A stretch of 60,299 bases of DNA from Roseovarius dicentrarchi (GCF_003316635.1 NZ_QNQP01000021.1:1-60299); one strand, 5' to 3'. Positions 45,571-56,161 are shown, counted from the stretch's first letter. Made by a program: numbers and translations. Notes: generated by a model not told the origin, from the letters alone.

Positions 45571-46710
45571 TTACCTCGGTTTGTGGACATGCGCGCTTTG
45601 GACCATGCCGAAACCCAGCATCAGGATCAACATGGCCGAGCCGCCATAACTGACCAGCGGCAGCGGCACGCCCACAACCGGCGCAAGGCCCATCACCATC
45701 GACATGTTGACCGCGAAAAACAGGAAAAACGTCGCCGCAATGCCCAAGGTCAGCAAGGATGAAAACCGGTCGCGGTTGGTGATCGCGGTGCTGATGCAGA
45801 ACACGATGATCAGCGCATAAAGCCCCAGCAGGGAAATCGCGCCGACAAAGCCGAATTCCTCGGCCAGGGTGGTGAAGATGAAATCGGTATGCTTTTCAGG
45901 CAGGAAATTCAGCCGCGATTGCGTGCCCTGCATGAACCCGCGCCCCGTCCAGCCGCCCGAGCCAAGCGCGATCTTGGATTGGGTAATGTGATACCCCGCG
46001 CCCAGCGGGTCCTGACTGGGATCCAGAAACGTATCGATCCGGCGGAACTGGTAGTTTGCCAGCAGTTGCCAATCGGTGCCGCGGCTTTGAAAAACCGTGG
46101 TCACCAGCCCGATTCCGGCCGCAATCACGGCGGCGAAATAGGCCCAGTGGACCCCGGCCAGAAACATGATGCCGCCCCCGGCCGTAATCAGCAGGATCGA
46201 CGTGCCCAGATCGGGCTGAATCAGCACCAGATAGACGGGCAGCAGGATCAGGATGACCGGGATCATCACCCATAACGGGCGCGACGTTTTCTGCATCGGC
46301 AGCCAGTCGTAATAGGCCGCCAGCGCCATCACCAGCGTGATTTTCATCAACTCGGACGGTTGCAGCCGCATGAAGCCCAGATCAATCCAGCGCTGCGCGC
46401 CCATGCCCACCGTGCCGAATAATTCAACCGCGATCAGCAGCGCCAGCGAAATGACATAGGCCAGCCCGGCAATGTTGCGCCAGAACCAGATCGGCACCAT
46501 CGCTACCGCCAGCATCAGGGCAAACCCGACGCCGTAGCGTTTCATCTGCGGGTCCATCCACGGCTCCACCGATCCGCCGGCCACGGAATACAGCATCAGG
46601 AACCCGACGCAGGCAACCGCCGACAGCAGCACCGCCAGCGGCCAGTTGACATACAGGATCTTGCGTAGGCCGGTCGGTACGCTTTTGACGGAATATTCAA
46701 GATAGCTCAT
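45571..46710 (-). CDS. rodA: Rod-shape-determining glycan polymerase RodA
   Basis: A 379-residue SEDS-family glycosyltransferase with ten membrane segments that polymerises peptidoglycan during elongation together with PBP2. Landmarks are GAQRWIDLGFMRLQPSELMK, QPDLGTSILLI, the FQSRGTDWQLLANYQFRRID loop, FLPEKHTDFIFTTLAEEFGF and VGVPLPLVSYGGSAML. Its start overlaps the mrdA stop by 4 bp. Confidence 0.95.
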   Translation of the reverse strand: MSYLEYSVKSVPTGLRKILYVNWPLAVLLSAVACVGFLMLYSVAGGSVEPWMDPQMKRYGVGFALMLAVAMVPIWFWRNIAGLAYVISLALLIAVELFGTVGMGAQRWIDLGFMRLQPSELMKITLVMALAAYYDWLPMQKTSRPLWVMIPVILILLPVYLVLIQPDLGTSILLITAGGGIMFLAGVHWAYFAAVIAAGIGLVTTVFQSRGTDWQLLANYQFRRIDTFLDPSQDPLGAGYHITQSKIALGSGGWTGRGFMQGTQSRLNFLPEKHTDFIFTTLAEEFGFVGAISLLGLYALIIVFCISTAITNRDRFSSLLTLGIAATFFLFFAVNMSMVMGLAPVVGVPLPLVSYGGSAMLILMLGFGMVQSAHVHKPR

Positions 46711-48647
46711 GCGCGGTCGCTCAGTGGTTTCCCGTGATGGGGGCGGGCATTGCGCAGGTTTTCCTGCTGGGTGCGGATGCGGCCCCGGTCGGCGCTGGGA
46801 TACGCCTCAAGCGGCGGATCGCCCTTGTAGAGCGCCTGAAGCGTGATGTCGCGCGCAATCGGCGCCGCGGTGGAGGCGCCGCCGCCGCCGTGTTCCACCA
46901 CGACAGCGACGGCAACGCGCGGATTATGGGCCGGGGCATAATCGACAAACAGCGCGTGATCGCGCCGCTCCCACGGCAGATCCTCGTTGCGGCGCACGCC
47001 CTGGGCGCGTTCGGCGGCGGTGATGTTGCGCACCTGGCTGGTGCCGGTCTTGCCGGCCATCTCCATCCCCTCGGCGGTGATGCGGCTGCGGTAGGCGGTG
47101 CCGCGCTTGTTGTTTGATACGTCATACATGGCGCGGCGAATGCTGCGCAGATTGTTCTGGTTCAGGCCCAGATCCTCGCCATGGCCGGTGGGCGCCTCGA
47201 CGCCGTCAACGGATTTGATCAGGCGCGGCGTGACCGCGCGTCCGGTGGCGATGCGCGCGGTCATCACGGCCAGTTGCAGCGGCGAGGTCAGCACAAAGCC
47301 TTGCCCGATGGACGAGTTCACGCTGTCGCCGATCACCCATTCGGCGCCGCGCGAGCTGCGTTTCCATTCCTTGGTGGGAATCAGCCCGTCGGCGACGCTG
47401 GTCATCGGCAGATCATACGCGATGCCAAGACCCAGACGCCGCGCCATTTCGCTGATTTTCTCGATGCCGACGCGCATGGCCATGTCATAGAAATATACAT
47501 CGCAGCTTTCGCGCAGGGCGCGGTTCAGGTCGACATTGCCATGGCCGGCGCGTTTCCAGCAGTGAAACCGCCGGCCCGCAACCTCCAGATGGCCGGGGCA
47601 ATAAACCGTATCATCGGTGACGGCCTGGCCCTCCTCCAGCGCGGCAAGCGCAGTGACCATCTTGAAGGTCGAGCCGGGGGGGTAGACGCCCTGCACCGCC
47701 TTGTTTGGCAGCGGGCGGTATTTGTTTTCCAGCAACGCATTGTAATCGGACACGGAAATGCCGCGCACGAACAGGTTACTGTCAAAGCCGGGGGTCGATA
47801 CGGTGGCCAGAATATCGCCGTTTTCGCAGTCGATCACGACGGCGGCGGCGCTTTCGCCTTCCAGTCGGGCGTGGATGTAGGATTGCAGGTTGCTGTCGGT
47901 GGTAATCTGGATGTCCTTGCCTGCCACGCCTTCGCGGCGGTCCAGTTCGCGCATGACGCGGCCCGCGGCGTTCTGTTCGATCCGTTTTGTGCCGGCAGTG
48001 CCGCGCAGCATATCCTCGCGCTGGGCCTCCAGCCCGATCTTGCCGATCTGAAAGCGCGGGATCAGCAGCAGCTGGTCGGGCGCGTCGATCTTTTCCAGAT
48101 CGTAGTCGCTGACCGGGCCGACATAGCCCAGCACATGCGCGTATTCCTGATCCATCGGATAACGCCGCGACAGGCCCACCTCGGGGCGCACGCCGGGCAG
48201 GGCGGGGGCGTTGACGGCAACGCGGCTCAGCTCCTCCCAACTGATGCGGTCGGCGATGGTGACGGGGTGAATGCGCGAGCGGCGCATTTCCTCGCGGGCG
48301 CGCTCCAGTTCTTCGGGGTCCAGCGCAATCAGCTGGCCAAGGCGCGCGATGGTATCCTCGACGTCGCCGGCCTCTTCGCGCTCCAGAATGATGCGGTAAC
48401 TGGGCACGTTTTCCGCCACGACCAGCCCGTTGCGGTCAAAAATCTGGCCGCGCGCGGGCGGGATCAACCGGATCTTGATGCGGTTCTCCTCGGCCAGCAG
48501 GCGGAACTGGTCGGCCTGGTCCACCTGCAAATGCCGCATGCGCCATGCCAGCAGCCCCAGAAACCCGGCCTGCCCGGCGCCCAGTATCAGACCGCGCCGC
48601 GTAATGCGCCGCTGGCTAAGGGCCGTGTCGCGCTTGGGGCGTTTCAT
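46707..48647 (-). CDS. mrdA: Penicillin-binding protein 2 (elongation transpeptidase)
   Basis: A 646-residue class B PBP, cross-linking peptidoglycan in the periplasm. One N-terminal membrane anchor (about 20-40), then a dimerisation domain and the transpeptidase domain with PPGSTFKMVTAL (S-x-x-K), the SxN region in VNSSIGQGFVLTSP and AGKTGTSQV (K-T-G). It overlaps rodA and mreD by 4 bp each. Its partner RodA follows directly. Confidence 0.96.
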   Translation of the reverse strand: MKRPKRDTALSQRRITRRGLILGAGQAGFLGLLAWRMRHLQVDQADQFRLLAEENRIKIRLIPPARGQIFDRNGLVVAENVPSYRIILEREEAGDVEDTIARLGQLIALDPEELERAREEMRRSRIHPVTIADRISWEELSRVAVNAPALPGVRPEVGLSRRYPMDQEYAHVLGYVGPVSDYDLEKIDAPDQLLLIPRFQIGKIGLEAQREDMLRGTAGTKRIEQNAAGRVMRELDRREGVAGKDIQITTDSNLQSYIHARLEGESAAAVVIDCENGDILATVSTPGFDSNLFVRGISVSDYNALLENKYRPLPNKAVQGVYPPGSTFKMVTALAALEEGQAVTDDTVYCPGHLEVAGRRFHCWKRAGHGNVDLNRALRESCDVYFYDMAMRVGIEKISEMARRLGLGIAYDLPMTSVADGLIPTKEWKRSSRGAEWVIGDSVNSSIGQGFVLTSPLQLAVMTARIATGRAVTPRLIKSVDGVEAPTGHGEDLGLNQNNLRSIRRAMYDVSNNKRGTAYRSRITAEGMEMAGKTGTSQVRNITAAERAQGVRRNEDLPWERRDHALFVDYAPAHNPRVAVAVVVEHGGGGASTAAPIARDITLQALYKGDPPLEAYPSADRGRIRTQQENLRNARPHHGKPLSDRA

Positions 48648-49189
48648 GTGCCAAACCTCCTGCTACCGGCGAGGGTTTCGCCCGGCTTTGCCTTGCGCAC
48701 GCCGGTCAGCAGGGCCGACGCCGCAACGACCAAGGGATAACATAAGACCGTCATCGCCATTTGCATCAGGCTCAGGCCCAGCGGCGCCTGCGGCACCATC
48801 AAAATTGCCAGCGTCAGGCGATACCCGGCAATAATCGCCGCCACCACCATGGCCACCGTCAGCCATTCGGCACCAAATGCCCGGTCGCGCAGGCCGGGGC
48901 TGCGCGATTTCAACGCCTCGCAGCCCAGCACCACCAGCGCGGCCCACAGGCCGGGCGGGCGCTGAAACATCAGATCAGCCAGCAGCACAACGGCGGCAAT
49001 CAGCAGCGCCGGCGCATAATCGGGGCGCCGCAGAACCCAGGCAAAGCTGAGCGCGGCAATCAGATCAGGCCCGGCCCAGCCACGCGGCAGGGTGCTGAGC
49101 GGCAGGATGCGCCAGAAAATGACAGTCAGGCAAAGCGCGGCGAAAACCGCGCGCATCGCCCACATTTTCAGGTGCGAGCGGTCATCCAT
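48644..49189 (-). CDS. mreD: Rod-shape-determining protein MreD
   Basis: A 181-residue inner-membrane protein with about five or six hydrophobic segments (for example RAVFAALCLTVIFWRILPL and APALLIAAVVLLADLMF). Low sequence conservation is normal for MreD; position between mreC and mrdA with overlaps of 8 and 4 bp gives the identity. It helps link the cytoskeleton to the PBP2/RodA pair. Confidence 0.88.
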   Translation of the reverse strand: MDDRSHLKMWAMRAVFAALCLTVIFWRILPLSTLPRGWAGPDLIAALSFAWVLRRPDYAPALLIAAVVLLADLMFQRPPGLWAALVVLGCEALKSRSPGLRDRAFGAEWLTVAMVVAAIIAGYRLTLAILMVPQAPLGLSLMQMAMTVLCYPLVVAASALLTGVRKAKPGETLAGSRRFGT

Positions 49190-50150
49190 CGGCGCCGCCC
49201 TCTGTCCTGGCCGGGGCCGGTGCGCCCAGCGGTGCCAGCAGGCTTTGCGGGCCGGACGGCAGCCCTTCGGGCAGGCCGGTCGGCTGGCTGGCCGGCGGCG
49301 CGATCAGGTTGCCGGGTGTGTCGATGCGGGGGCTGGCGTGGTCGCGCAACACGCGCAGGAACTCCAGGCGTTCGTAATCGGCGGCCAGCCGCAAACGCAG
49401 TCGCCCGCCGGGATCCAGTGCTACGCGGCCAACCAGCAGACCGGCGGGAAACACCCCACCATCGCCCGAGGTGATGACGCGGTCGCCGGGGCGCACCTTG
49501 CCCGCGTCCTCCAGAAAATCAATGGGGGGCGCGACGGTGTTGTCGCCCAGGATCAGCGCCCGCTGGCCCGAGGGCTGCACCGTGACCGGGATGCGGCTGG
49601 ATGTGTCGGTCAGCAGGATCACGCGGGCCGAATTGTCGCCGACGCCGGAAATGCGCCCGACCAGCCCCAGCCCGTCCATCGCCGCCCAGCCATCGACGAT
49701 GCCGTCCCGCGCGCCCACATTCAGCAGCACGGATTGGCGAAAGGGCGAGCCGCTGTCGGCGCTGACCACGCCGGTCACGTAGGTCAGGCGCGGGTCCAGC
49801 CGCACGTTGTTCAGGTCCAGCAGGCGGGCGTTTTCCTGCTCCAGCTGAAGCGCGGCTTCCTTCCACGATTGCATGCGCTGCAATTCGCGGCGCAGTTCCT
49901 GATTTTGCTGGTAGATGCGCTGGTAGCTTTGAAAATCACGAAAGATGTTCACGGTGCCCGTCACCGGCGCCATCGCCCAATCAAGGTTCGGCACCACCTT
50001 GTCGACCACGGCGGCGCGGAATCGCTCTACCCGCGGGCTGTCGATTCGCCACAGCAGGAACAGCCCCAGAAGGCAGACGATCAGGACACCCAGCAAAAGC
50101 CGCTTGAGCGGGCCTGCGTAATCCTCGGTCTGTTTGCGATCCTTCGCCAA
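49182..50150 (-). CDS. mreC: Rod-shape-determining protein MreC
   Basis: A 322-residue bitopic protein: membrane helix at about 18-36 (LLLGVLIVCLLGLFLLW), coiled coil from about 75 to 110 (YQQNQELRRELQRMQSWKEA), then two beta domains containing TYVTGVVSADSGSPFRQSVL and VGDNSARVILLTD. The C-terminal tail is proline- and glycine-rich. It forms a periplasmic scaffold between MreB/MreD and PBP2. Length fits the family. Confidence 0.93.
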   Translation of the reverse strand: MAKDRKQTEDYAGPLKRLLLGVLIVCLLGLFLLWRIDSPRVERFRAAVVDKVVPNLDWAMAPVTGTVNIFRDFQSYQRIYQQNQELRRELQRMQSWKEAALQLEQENARLLDLNNVRLDPRLTYVTGVVSADSGSPFRQSVLLNVGARDGIVDGWAAMDGLGLVGRISGVGDNSARVILLTDTSSRIPVTVQPSGQRALILGDNTVAPPIDFLEDAGKVRPGDRVITSGDGGVFPAGLLVGRVALDPGGRLRLRLAADYERLEFLRVLRDHASPRIDTPGNLIAPPASQPTGLPEGLPSGPQSLLAPLGAPAPARTEGGADG

Positions 50151-50247
50151 AATGGACGTCCCTCGGGCAGGATTAATGACGCGGCCACCATAGCGGGGCA
50201 GGGCGCGCGGCGCATGTCACATTCGCGCGCGTGTGGCGATCCGCCTG

Positions 50248-50292
50248 AAGCGTTTCGCGAAAGCCCTGAAACACAGATTTTCGCAAAACGCT

Positions 50293-50295
<3 letters not shown>
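50248..50295. repeat. AAGCGTTT-type palindromic repeat, copy 2
   Basis: AAGCGTTTCGCGAAA (50248-50262) and TTTTCGCAAAACGCTTTA (50278-50295) pair over about 15 bases around a 15-base loop CCCTGAAACACAG. The right arm includes the mreB stop codon, so the palindrome overlaps the gene end. Confidence 0.7.
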
Positions 50296-51405
<1,110 letters not shown>

Positions 51406-51575
51406 TTATAGAGACGCGCCCCATTCGGTTAAAGGGGCTGTTTTGGCGATGTAAGCATCAAATCGCCGGTTTGCGCGCCATTTTGAAAGGGGCCGGCCGG
51501 CGGACCTTGCGCAGGCTTGATGCGTTGTAGCGCTATCTGCGCGGCTTGCCCCGCGCATAATGAAAGGGACACGTC

Positions 51576-51782
51576 ATGGTGATCGTTGCCGGGCTGATCG
51601 TGGCATTCGTGCTGGTGCTGATCTTTTCGGATCGCAAGACGCGCAACTGCCGCTGGCGCGAGGATCGCACGCTGGACGTGGGCGAGGGGCGGGCCTACCG
51701 CTGCATGGCATGCGGCGCGCTGGACAGTACCGTGACGGGCAAGCCGCCGAAGGATTGCAAGGCGGGCGGCAAATCGGTTTAG
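51576..51782 (+). CDS. Small membrane protein with a cysteine cluster, unknown
   Basis: A 68-residue protein: one N-terminal membrane segment (VIVAGLIVAFVLVLIFS) followed by a soluble part with four cysteines (RNCRWRED, YRCMACGAL, PKDCKAG). The C-x2-C pair plus two outer cysteines suggest a small zinc or iron site, though this is unproven. It precedes the DUF1989 gene by 35 bp. Codon use agrees with its neighbours, which supports translation. Confidence 0.65.
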   Translation: MVIVAGLIVAFVLVLIFSDRKTRNCRWREDRTLDVGEGRAYRCMACGALDSTVTGKPPKDCKAGGKSV

Positions 51783-51817
51783 TAACGCAGACCGGCAACC
51801 ACCCAACTGAGGCCCAG

Positions 51818-52666
51818 ATGACCGAACCCGATGATGCGGCCGCCCGGCGCGCCGTGCCGCCCGTAATCTGCTACCCCAACGATACACTGCCGCAGCCTGA
51901 TCTGCCGCTATACGCGGCGGCGCGGGCGGGTGCGGCCAAGGTGGCCGAAGTGCTGGTGCCGCCCCGCGATGCAGCCACGTTTCGCGCGCCGGCCGGGCAC
52001 TTCTTTCGCATCACATCGGTGGACGGGCCGCAGGTGGGCGATCTGAACCTGTGGAACGCCAATGACCTGACCGAGCGGTTTTATTCGGGCAAGACGCGCG
52101 CGCTCCACGGCACCCATATTGGCGTGGGCGAGCGGATGTGGTCCAGCCTACCATCCTTGCGCCCCATGGCGACGATTACCGCCGATAGCCTGGGCTGGTA
52201 CGGCATCGACGGGTTCGGCGGGGCGGTGCATGACGTGATCGGCACGCGCTGCGACCCTTACACCGGCAATCTGCTTGCGGGCGGGCAGTACCACCATTGC
52301 TGCCATTCCAACCTGACACGCGCGCTGGCCGATGAGGCGGGCCTGCCGCTGCATGAGGCCGAACCCCACGTGCATGACGTGCTGAATGTGTTCATGTGTA
52401 CCGGGTTTACCCGGAATACCGGCCAGTATTTCATGAAGGCCAGCCCGGTACGCCTCGGCGATTACCTGGAGTTTTTCGCCGAAATCGACCTGCTGGGCGC
52501 GCTGTCGGCCTGTCCCGGCGGGGACTGTTCGGCTCAGCATTCCAGCGATGTGGCGGCGTGTTATCCGCTGCTGATCGAGGTGTTCGCCCCCGCCGCCGGC
52601 GCGCTGGAGGGCTGGCACAGCCCGGCGCGCAATGGCTATGACCGCAGCCACGGGCGCGGCGCATGA
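51818..52666 (+). CDS. DUF1989 (urea-carboxylase-associated) family protein
   Basis: A 282-residue protein; the part from PAGHFFRITSVDGPQVGDLN through NALDLTERFYSGKTR is the DUF1989 core. Conserved CHSN/HHCCH-like residues (QYHHCCHSNLTRAL) and CPGGDCS suggest metal binding. DUF1989 proteins sit with urea carboxylase or related amide-degrading genes in many genomes; none is adjacent here, so the function is open. The start MTEPDDAA is taken because the longer frame overlaps the small gene. The stop overlaps the cupin start (4 bp). Confidence 0.82.
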   Translation: MTEPDDAAARRAVPPVICYPNDTLPQPDLPLYAAARAGAAKVAEVLVPPRDAATFRAPAGHFFRITSVDGPQVGDLNLWNANDLTERFYSGKTRALHGTHIGVGERMWSSLPSLRPMATITADSLGWYGIDGFGGAVHDVIGTRCDPYTGNLLAGGQYHHCCHSNLTRALADEAGLPLHEAEPHVHDVLNVFMCTGFTRNTGQYFMKASPVRLGDYLEFFAEIDLLGALSACPGGDCSAQHSSDVAACYPLLIEVFAPAAGALEGWHSPARNGYDRSHGRGA

Positions 52667-53034
52667 TCGGCTATGCGCCCGGCGCCGATGTCGGCCCGCT
52701 GGAGGAATGGCCGCTGGATAATCCGGCCAGCGATTATGTGATCCGGCGTGGCACGCCGCGCACCTATGGTCGCATTGATGCAGGCGGGCCGGGGCATCCC
52801 ACCCGGTTCGGGATCTGGCGCTGCACCCCCGGCGCGTTCGACTGCACCGAGCAGGGGGACGAGTTGATGACCATCCTAGCCGGGCGGTGCCGCCTGACCG
52901 ATCATGCCAGCGGGACCGTGCGCGACCTCAGCGCAGGCGACAGCCTGTTCGTGCGGGATGGCAGCCGTGTCACCTGGGACGTATCCGAGGAGGTGACGAA
53001 GGTGTTTTTCGGGCAGAAGCCCGGAGGGTACTGA
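52663..53034 (+). CDS. Cupin-domain protein (DUF861/EutQ-like)
   Basis: A 123-residue single-cupin protein. The two motifs are GAFDCTEQGDELMTILAG (first) and LSAGDSLFVRDGSRVTWDV (second), in the layout of the ureidoglycine-aminohydrolase-like cupin_3 group. The first motif lacks the usual histidine pair, having CTEQGDE, so metal binding may differ. It is translationally coupled to the DUF1989 gene, which suggests one pathway. Confidence 0.8.
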   Translation: MIGYAPGADVGPLEEWPLDNPASDYVIRRGTPRTYGRIDAGGPGHPTRFGIWRCTPGAFDCTEQGDELMTILAGRCRLTDHASGTVRDLSAGDSLFVRDGSRVTWDVSEEVTKVFFGQKPGGY

Positions 53035-53126
53035 CCGCGCGCGGCTGATCTTGGCCCGCACGCTTGGACGTTGTGCAATGGTTGTTGCGCTGCCGGCGCG
53101 GTCATCACCGGCAGCGCATTTTCAGA

Positions 53127-53477
53127 TCACGCTTCGGGCATTGCCGCGATGATGATCACCTCGACGCGGTATTCCGGCTTGGCCACTGACACCTCGCCGC
53201 AAGAGCGCACGGGCGCGCAGCCTTCGGGCACCCAGGCATCCCAGACTTCGTTGAAGGCGTCATAATCGGCCATGTCGGTCAGCCAGATGGTTGCCTGCAA
53301 CAGGTGGCTTTTGTCTGTGCCGGCTTCTGCCAGCAGCGCGTCAATACGCGCGAGGCAGCTGGCGGTCTGCTCGGCAGGTGTTGCGCCCTCGCCAACCTGA
53401 CCGGTCAGATAGACGGTGTCATTGTGGCGCAGCACGGGGCTGGAGCGTTTGGTTGTGCGGATACGTTCGATAGCCAT
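53127..53477 (-). CDS. RidA-family protein (enamine/imine deaminase type)
   Basis: A 116-residue YjgF/YER057c/UK114 protein. The start MAIERIRTTKRSSPVLRHND and the blocks LTGQVGEGATPAEQTASCL and LQATIWLTDMADYDAFNEVW are typical. RidA proteins hydrolyse reactive enamines; branches differ in the active-site Arg and Tyr. This one is of the Rid4-7-like type as it begins with an IERI-type sequence, an assignment made with caution. Convergent with the cupin gene. Confidence 0.86.
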   Translation of the reverse strand: MAIERIRTTKRSSPVLRHNDTVYLTGQVGEGATPAEQTASCLARIDALLAEAGTDKSHLLQATIWLTDMADYDAFNEVWDAWVPEGCAPVRSCGEVSVAKPEYRVEVIIIAAMPEA

Positions 53478-53502
53478 TTCGTTTTTCTTTCAGTTATTTA
53501 AG

Positions 53503-53544
53503 GCGTTTCACGAAAGCCCTGAATCACAGGGTTTCGTGAAACGC
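53503..53544. repeat. AAGCGTTT-type palindromic repeat, copy 3
   Basis: GCGTTTCACGAAA (53503-53515) pairs perfectly with TTTCGTGAAACGC (53532-53544), and the inner CCCTG/CAGGG extends the stem to about 18 bp with a 5-base loop. A further related arm, GGTGAAACGCTTTA, lies at 53600-53613. The element sits 26 bp upstream of the ridA gene, in the 320-bp gap to ctaD, which holds no other recognisable gene. Confidence 0.75.
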
Positions 53545-53744
53545 GCGCGACATGCCAGCGTTGCACGCGCCGCGCCTCTCTCTGATGTCTCAGGTTAAAG
53601 GTGAAACGCTTTAGCGGCAGGCATCCGGGATGGTTTCCTGCATTTGCTGGATTAACCTGTCAAGCTACAGGGCCGGCATGCAGGGCGCAAGGGCGATGCC
53701 CTGCCGCAAACATGCCAGCGACAGCTGCGGTAACCGCACAAGAA

Positions 53745-53772
53745 AAAAGCCCCGGATCGCTCCGGGGCTTTT
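53745..53772 (-). terminator. Rho-independent terminator of ctaD
   Basis: AAAAGCCCCGGA and TCCGGGGCTTTT form a perfect 12-bp stem with a TCGC loop. Read on the minus strand it is followed by a T run (TTTTTTC), 26 bp after the ctaD stop, so it ends that transcript. On the plus strand the T run is weaker. Confidence 0.9.
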
Positions 53773-53797
53773 GCTGTGTTTTCAAGGCTGCCTGCGC

Positions 53798-55471
53798 TTA
53801 GTGCGCGTGGCTCTTGTCCCAGTCTTCGCGCTTGGGCAGCTGCTCGAACGTGTGCTCGGGCGGCGGGCTGGGCAGGGTCCATTCCAGCGTGTCCGCATAC
53901 TCGTTCCACGGGTTCGCCTGCGGCGATGCCTTGCCGCGCAGCAGCGACCAGACGATCACGCCGAAGAAGAACACGAAGCTGGCAAAAGACAGGAACGCAC
54001 CCATGGACGACCACCAGTTCCAGGTCGCGAACGCCTCGGGGTAGTCGATGTAGCGGCGCGGCATGCCCTGGCGGCCCAGGAAGTGCTGCGGGAAGAACGT
54101 CAGGTTGGCCCCGATGAACATCGCGTAGAAGTGCAGCTTGCCCGCCCATTCGGGATACATCTTGCCGGTCATCTTGGGGAAGTAGAAGTAGATCCCCGCA
54201 AAGATGGCAAACACGGCGCCCAGGCTCATCACGTAGTGGAAATGCGCCACGACATAGTAGGTGTCGTGATAGGCCCGGTCGATGCCCGCCTGCGACAGAA
54301 CCACGCCGGTCACACCGCCCACGGTGAACAGGAACAGGAAGCCGAACGCCCACAGCATCGGCGTCTTGAACTCGATCGAGCCGCCCCACATCGTCGCGAT
54401 CCAGCTGAACACCTTCACCCCGGTCGGAACCGCGATGACCATGGTTGCCAGCATGAAGTAGGATTGCTGCGTCAGCGACATACCCACGGTGTACATGTGG
54501 TGCGCCCAGACGACAAAGCCCAGCGCGCCGATGGCGATCAGCGCCCAGACCATGGGCAGGTAGCCAAAGATGGGCTTGCGGCTGAACGTGGCGATGACGT
54601 GGCTGATGATGCCGAAACCGGGCAGGATGATGATGTACACTTCCGGGTGGCCAAAGAACCACAGGATGTGCTGGTAGAGGATCGGATCGCCCCCGCCGGC
54701 CGGATCAAAGAAGGTCGTGCCAAAGTTGCGGTCGGTCAGCAGCATGGTGATCGCGCCCGCCAGAACCGGCAGCGCCAGCAGAATCATCCACGCGGTGACA
54801 AAGATCGACCATGCAAACAGCGGCACCTTGAACAGGGTCATGCCCGGCGCGCGCATGTTCAGGAAGGTGGTGATCATGTTGATCGCCCCCAGAATCGAGC
54901 TGGCGCCCGACACGTGAACGGCGAAAATCGCAAGGTCGGTTGAAATACCCGTCTCGGACGTGGACAGCGGCGGATACAGCACCCAGCCGATGCCCGACCC
55001 GGCCTGACCGTTACCGCCCGGCGCCAGCAAGGATGCAACGCCCAGCAGTGTACCGGCCACGAACAGCCAGTAGGACAGGTTGTTCATCCGCGGGAATGCC
55101 ATGTCCGGCGCGCCGATCTGAAGCGGCATGAAATAGTTGCCGAAACCGCCGAACAGGGCAGGAATCACGACAAAGAACATCATCAGGACGCCGTGATATG
55201 TGATCATCACGTTCCAAAGATGCCCGTTGGGTGTGCAGGTGGCGGCGCTGTCTGCGATGAAACGTGCGCCCTCAAGGCACATGTACTGAACGCCCGGCTC
55301 CATCAGCTCAAGCCGCATGTAGACGGTGAACAGGACCGATATCAGGCCGACGAAGGCCGATGTGATCAGGTATAGAATACCGATATCTTTGTGGTTCGTG
55401 GACATGAACCACCGGGTAAAGAACCCTCGTTCGTCGTGGTGGTCATGGCCATGAATGGCTGCATCTGCCAT
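53798..55471 (-). CDS. ctaD: Cytochrome c oxidase subunit I, aa3-type
   Basis: The 557-residue catalytic subunit that carries heme a, heme a3 and CuB and reduces oxygen to water while pumping protons. The twelve helices include the [20 protein letters not shown] signature (CuB histidine plus Tyr), [13 protein letters not shown] (heme ligands) and [14 protein letters not shown]. The D- and K-channel residues appear intact. Subunits II and III are not adjacent; a lone ctaD is common in Rhodobacteraceae. An FNR-like box lies in its upstream gap. Confidence 0.97.
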   Translation of the reverse strand: MADAAIHGHDHHDERGFFTRWFMSTNHKDIGILYLITSAFVGLISVLFTVYMRLELMEPGVQYMCLEGARFIADSAATCTPNGHLWNVMITYHGVLMMFFVVIPALFGGFGNYFMPLQIGAPDMAFPRMNNLSYWLFVAGTLLGVASLLAPGGNGQAGSGIGWVLYPPLSTSETGISTDLAIFAVHVSGASSILGAINMITTFLNMRAPGMTLFKVPLFAWSIFVTAWMILLALPVLAGAITMLLTDRNFGTTFFDPAGGGDPILYQHILWFFGHPEVYIIILPGFGIISHVIATFSRKPIFGYLPMVWALIAIGALGFVVWAHHMYTVGMSLTQQSYFMLATMVIAVPTGVKVFSWIATMWGGSIEFKTPMLWAFGFLFLFTVGGVTGVVLSQAGIDRAYHDTYYVVAHFHYVMSLGAVFAIFAGIYFYFPKMTGKMYPEWAGKLHFYAMFIGANLTFFPQHFLGRQGMPRRYIDYPEAFATWNWWSSMGAFLSFASFVFFFGVIVWSLLRGKASPQANPWNEYADTLEWTLPSPPPEHTFEQLPKREDWDKSHAH

Positions 55472-55584
55472 TGGGCGCCTCCTGCTGGTATGGGTTCATG
55501 CGCCTGTCACAGGGATTTTGCGCGCGCATGAGGTGTCTAATACTGCGTTTTAGTCTGCCAGACCTTAACGGGCAATGTCAGAGT

Positions 55585-55598
55585 TTGATCTGCGTCAA
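55585..55598. promoter_or_regulatory. FNR/CRP-type box upstream of ctaD
   Basis: TTGATCTGCGTCAA fits the FNR consensus TTGAT-N4-ATCAA at nine of ten fixed positions. Its centre lies about 120 bp upstream of the ctaD start, in the 312-bp gap shared with the divergent HdeA-like gene. That gap holds no other recognisable gene. In related bacteria FnrL controls respiratory genes, so oxygen control of ctaD or its neighbour is plausible but unproven. Confidence 0.55.
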
Positions 55599-55783
55599 AT
55601 AAAATTGTCGCACCCTCTTGCGGCAGGCGGGCCCGATACCGGGACCACGCGGGGCGTGCGGCCGGGGCGAAATAAAAATTGCGCCGCTGCGGAACTGATT
55701 GCGCCGGCGCGGTGTTGAGGCCCCGAACGACGCACCGGCGATACACGACACAAAGGGCGTTTTTTATAAAACTGGAGGATTAC

Positions 55784-56161
55784 ATGACCAACTTTCGTAA
55801 ACTGATCGCTGCAACCGCCATTATGACCGCAAGCACCCTGATGTCCACGGCCGCATTTGCCGACATCAACGAGATGACATGCGCAGACTTCAACGCCATG
55901 GACGAAAACGGCCAGATGGAAGCCGCCATGGAATACGGCCGCGAAGGCCAGCGCCGCGCAGGCATGGGTGCCGACGCAACCGGCTCCGGCGTCGGAACCG
56001 AGCAGGCCGACAGCCAGAACGTCGAGCTGGAGGCTGACACCGGCAAGCAAGGCCAGGAAAACATGGCGCGCGGTGTCGACGTGCGCAACGCGATGATCGA
56101 GCATTGCAAGGACGGCGGTGACAGCCGTGTCATGGATACACCCAGCCCCGCTCAGCGCTAA
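55784..56161 (+). CDS. HdeA-like periplasmic protein
   Basis: A 125-residue secreted protein: signal peptide at 1-26 (KLIAATAIMTASTLMSTAAFA), then MTCADFNAMDENGQMEAAMEYG with a cysteine that probably pairs with the late one in IEHCKDGG. This is the layout of HdeA/HdeB-type acid-stress chaperones, although the middle Gly/Asp-rich segment is unlike HdeA. The start has a perfect GGAGG ribosome-binding site. It is divergent from ctaD and has a terminator downstream. Confidence 0.75.
   Translation: MTNFRKLIAATAIMTASTLMSTAAFADINEMTCADFNAMDENGQMEAAMEYGREGQRRAGMGADATGSGVGTEQADSQNVELEADTGKQGQENMARGVDVRNAMIEHCKDGGDSRVMDTPSPAQR

Noticed and set aside
47181..48740. Long open frame opposite mrdA (about 520 residues)
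   Set aside because: Antisense shadow of PBP2; the real frame has S-x-x-K and K-T-G motifs.
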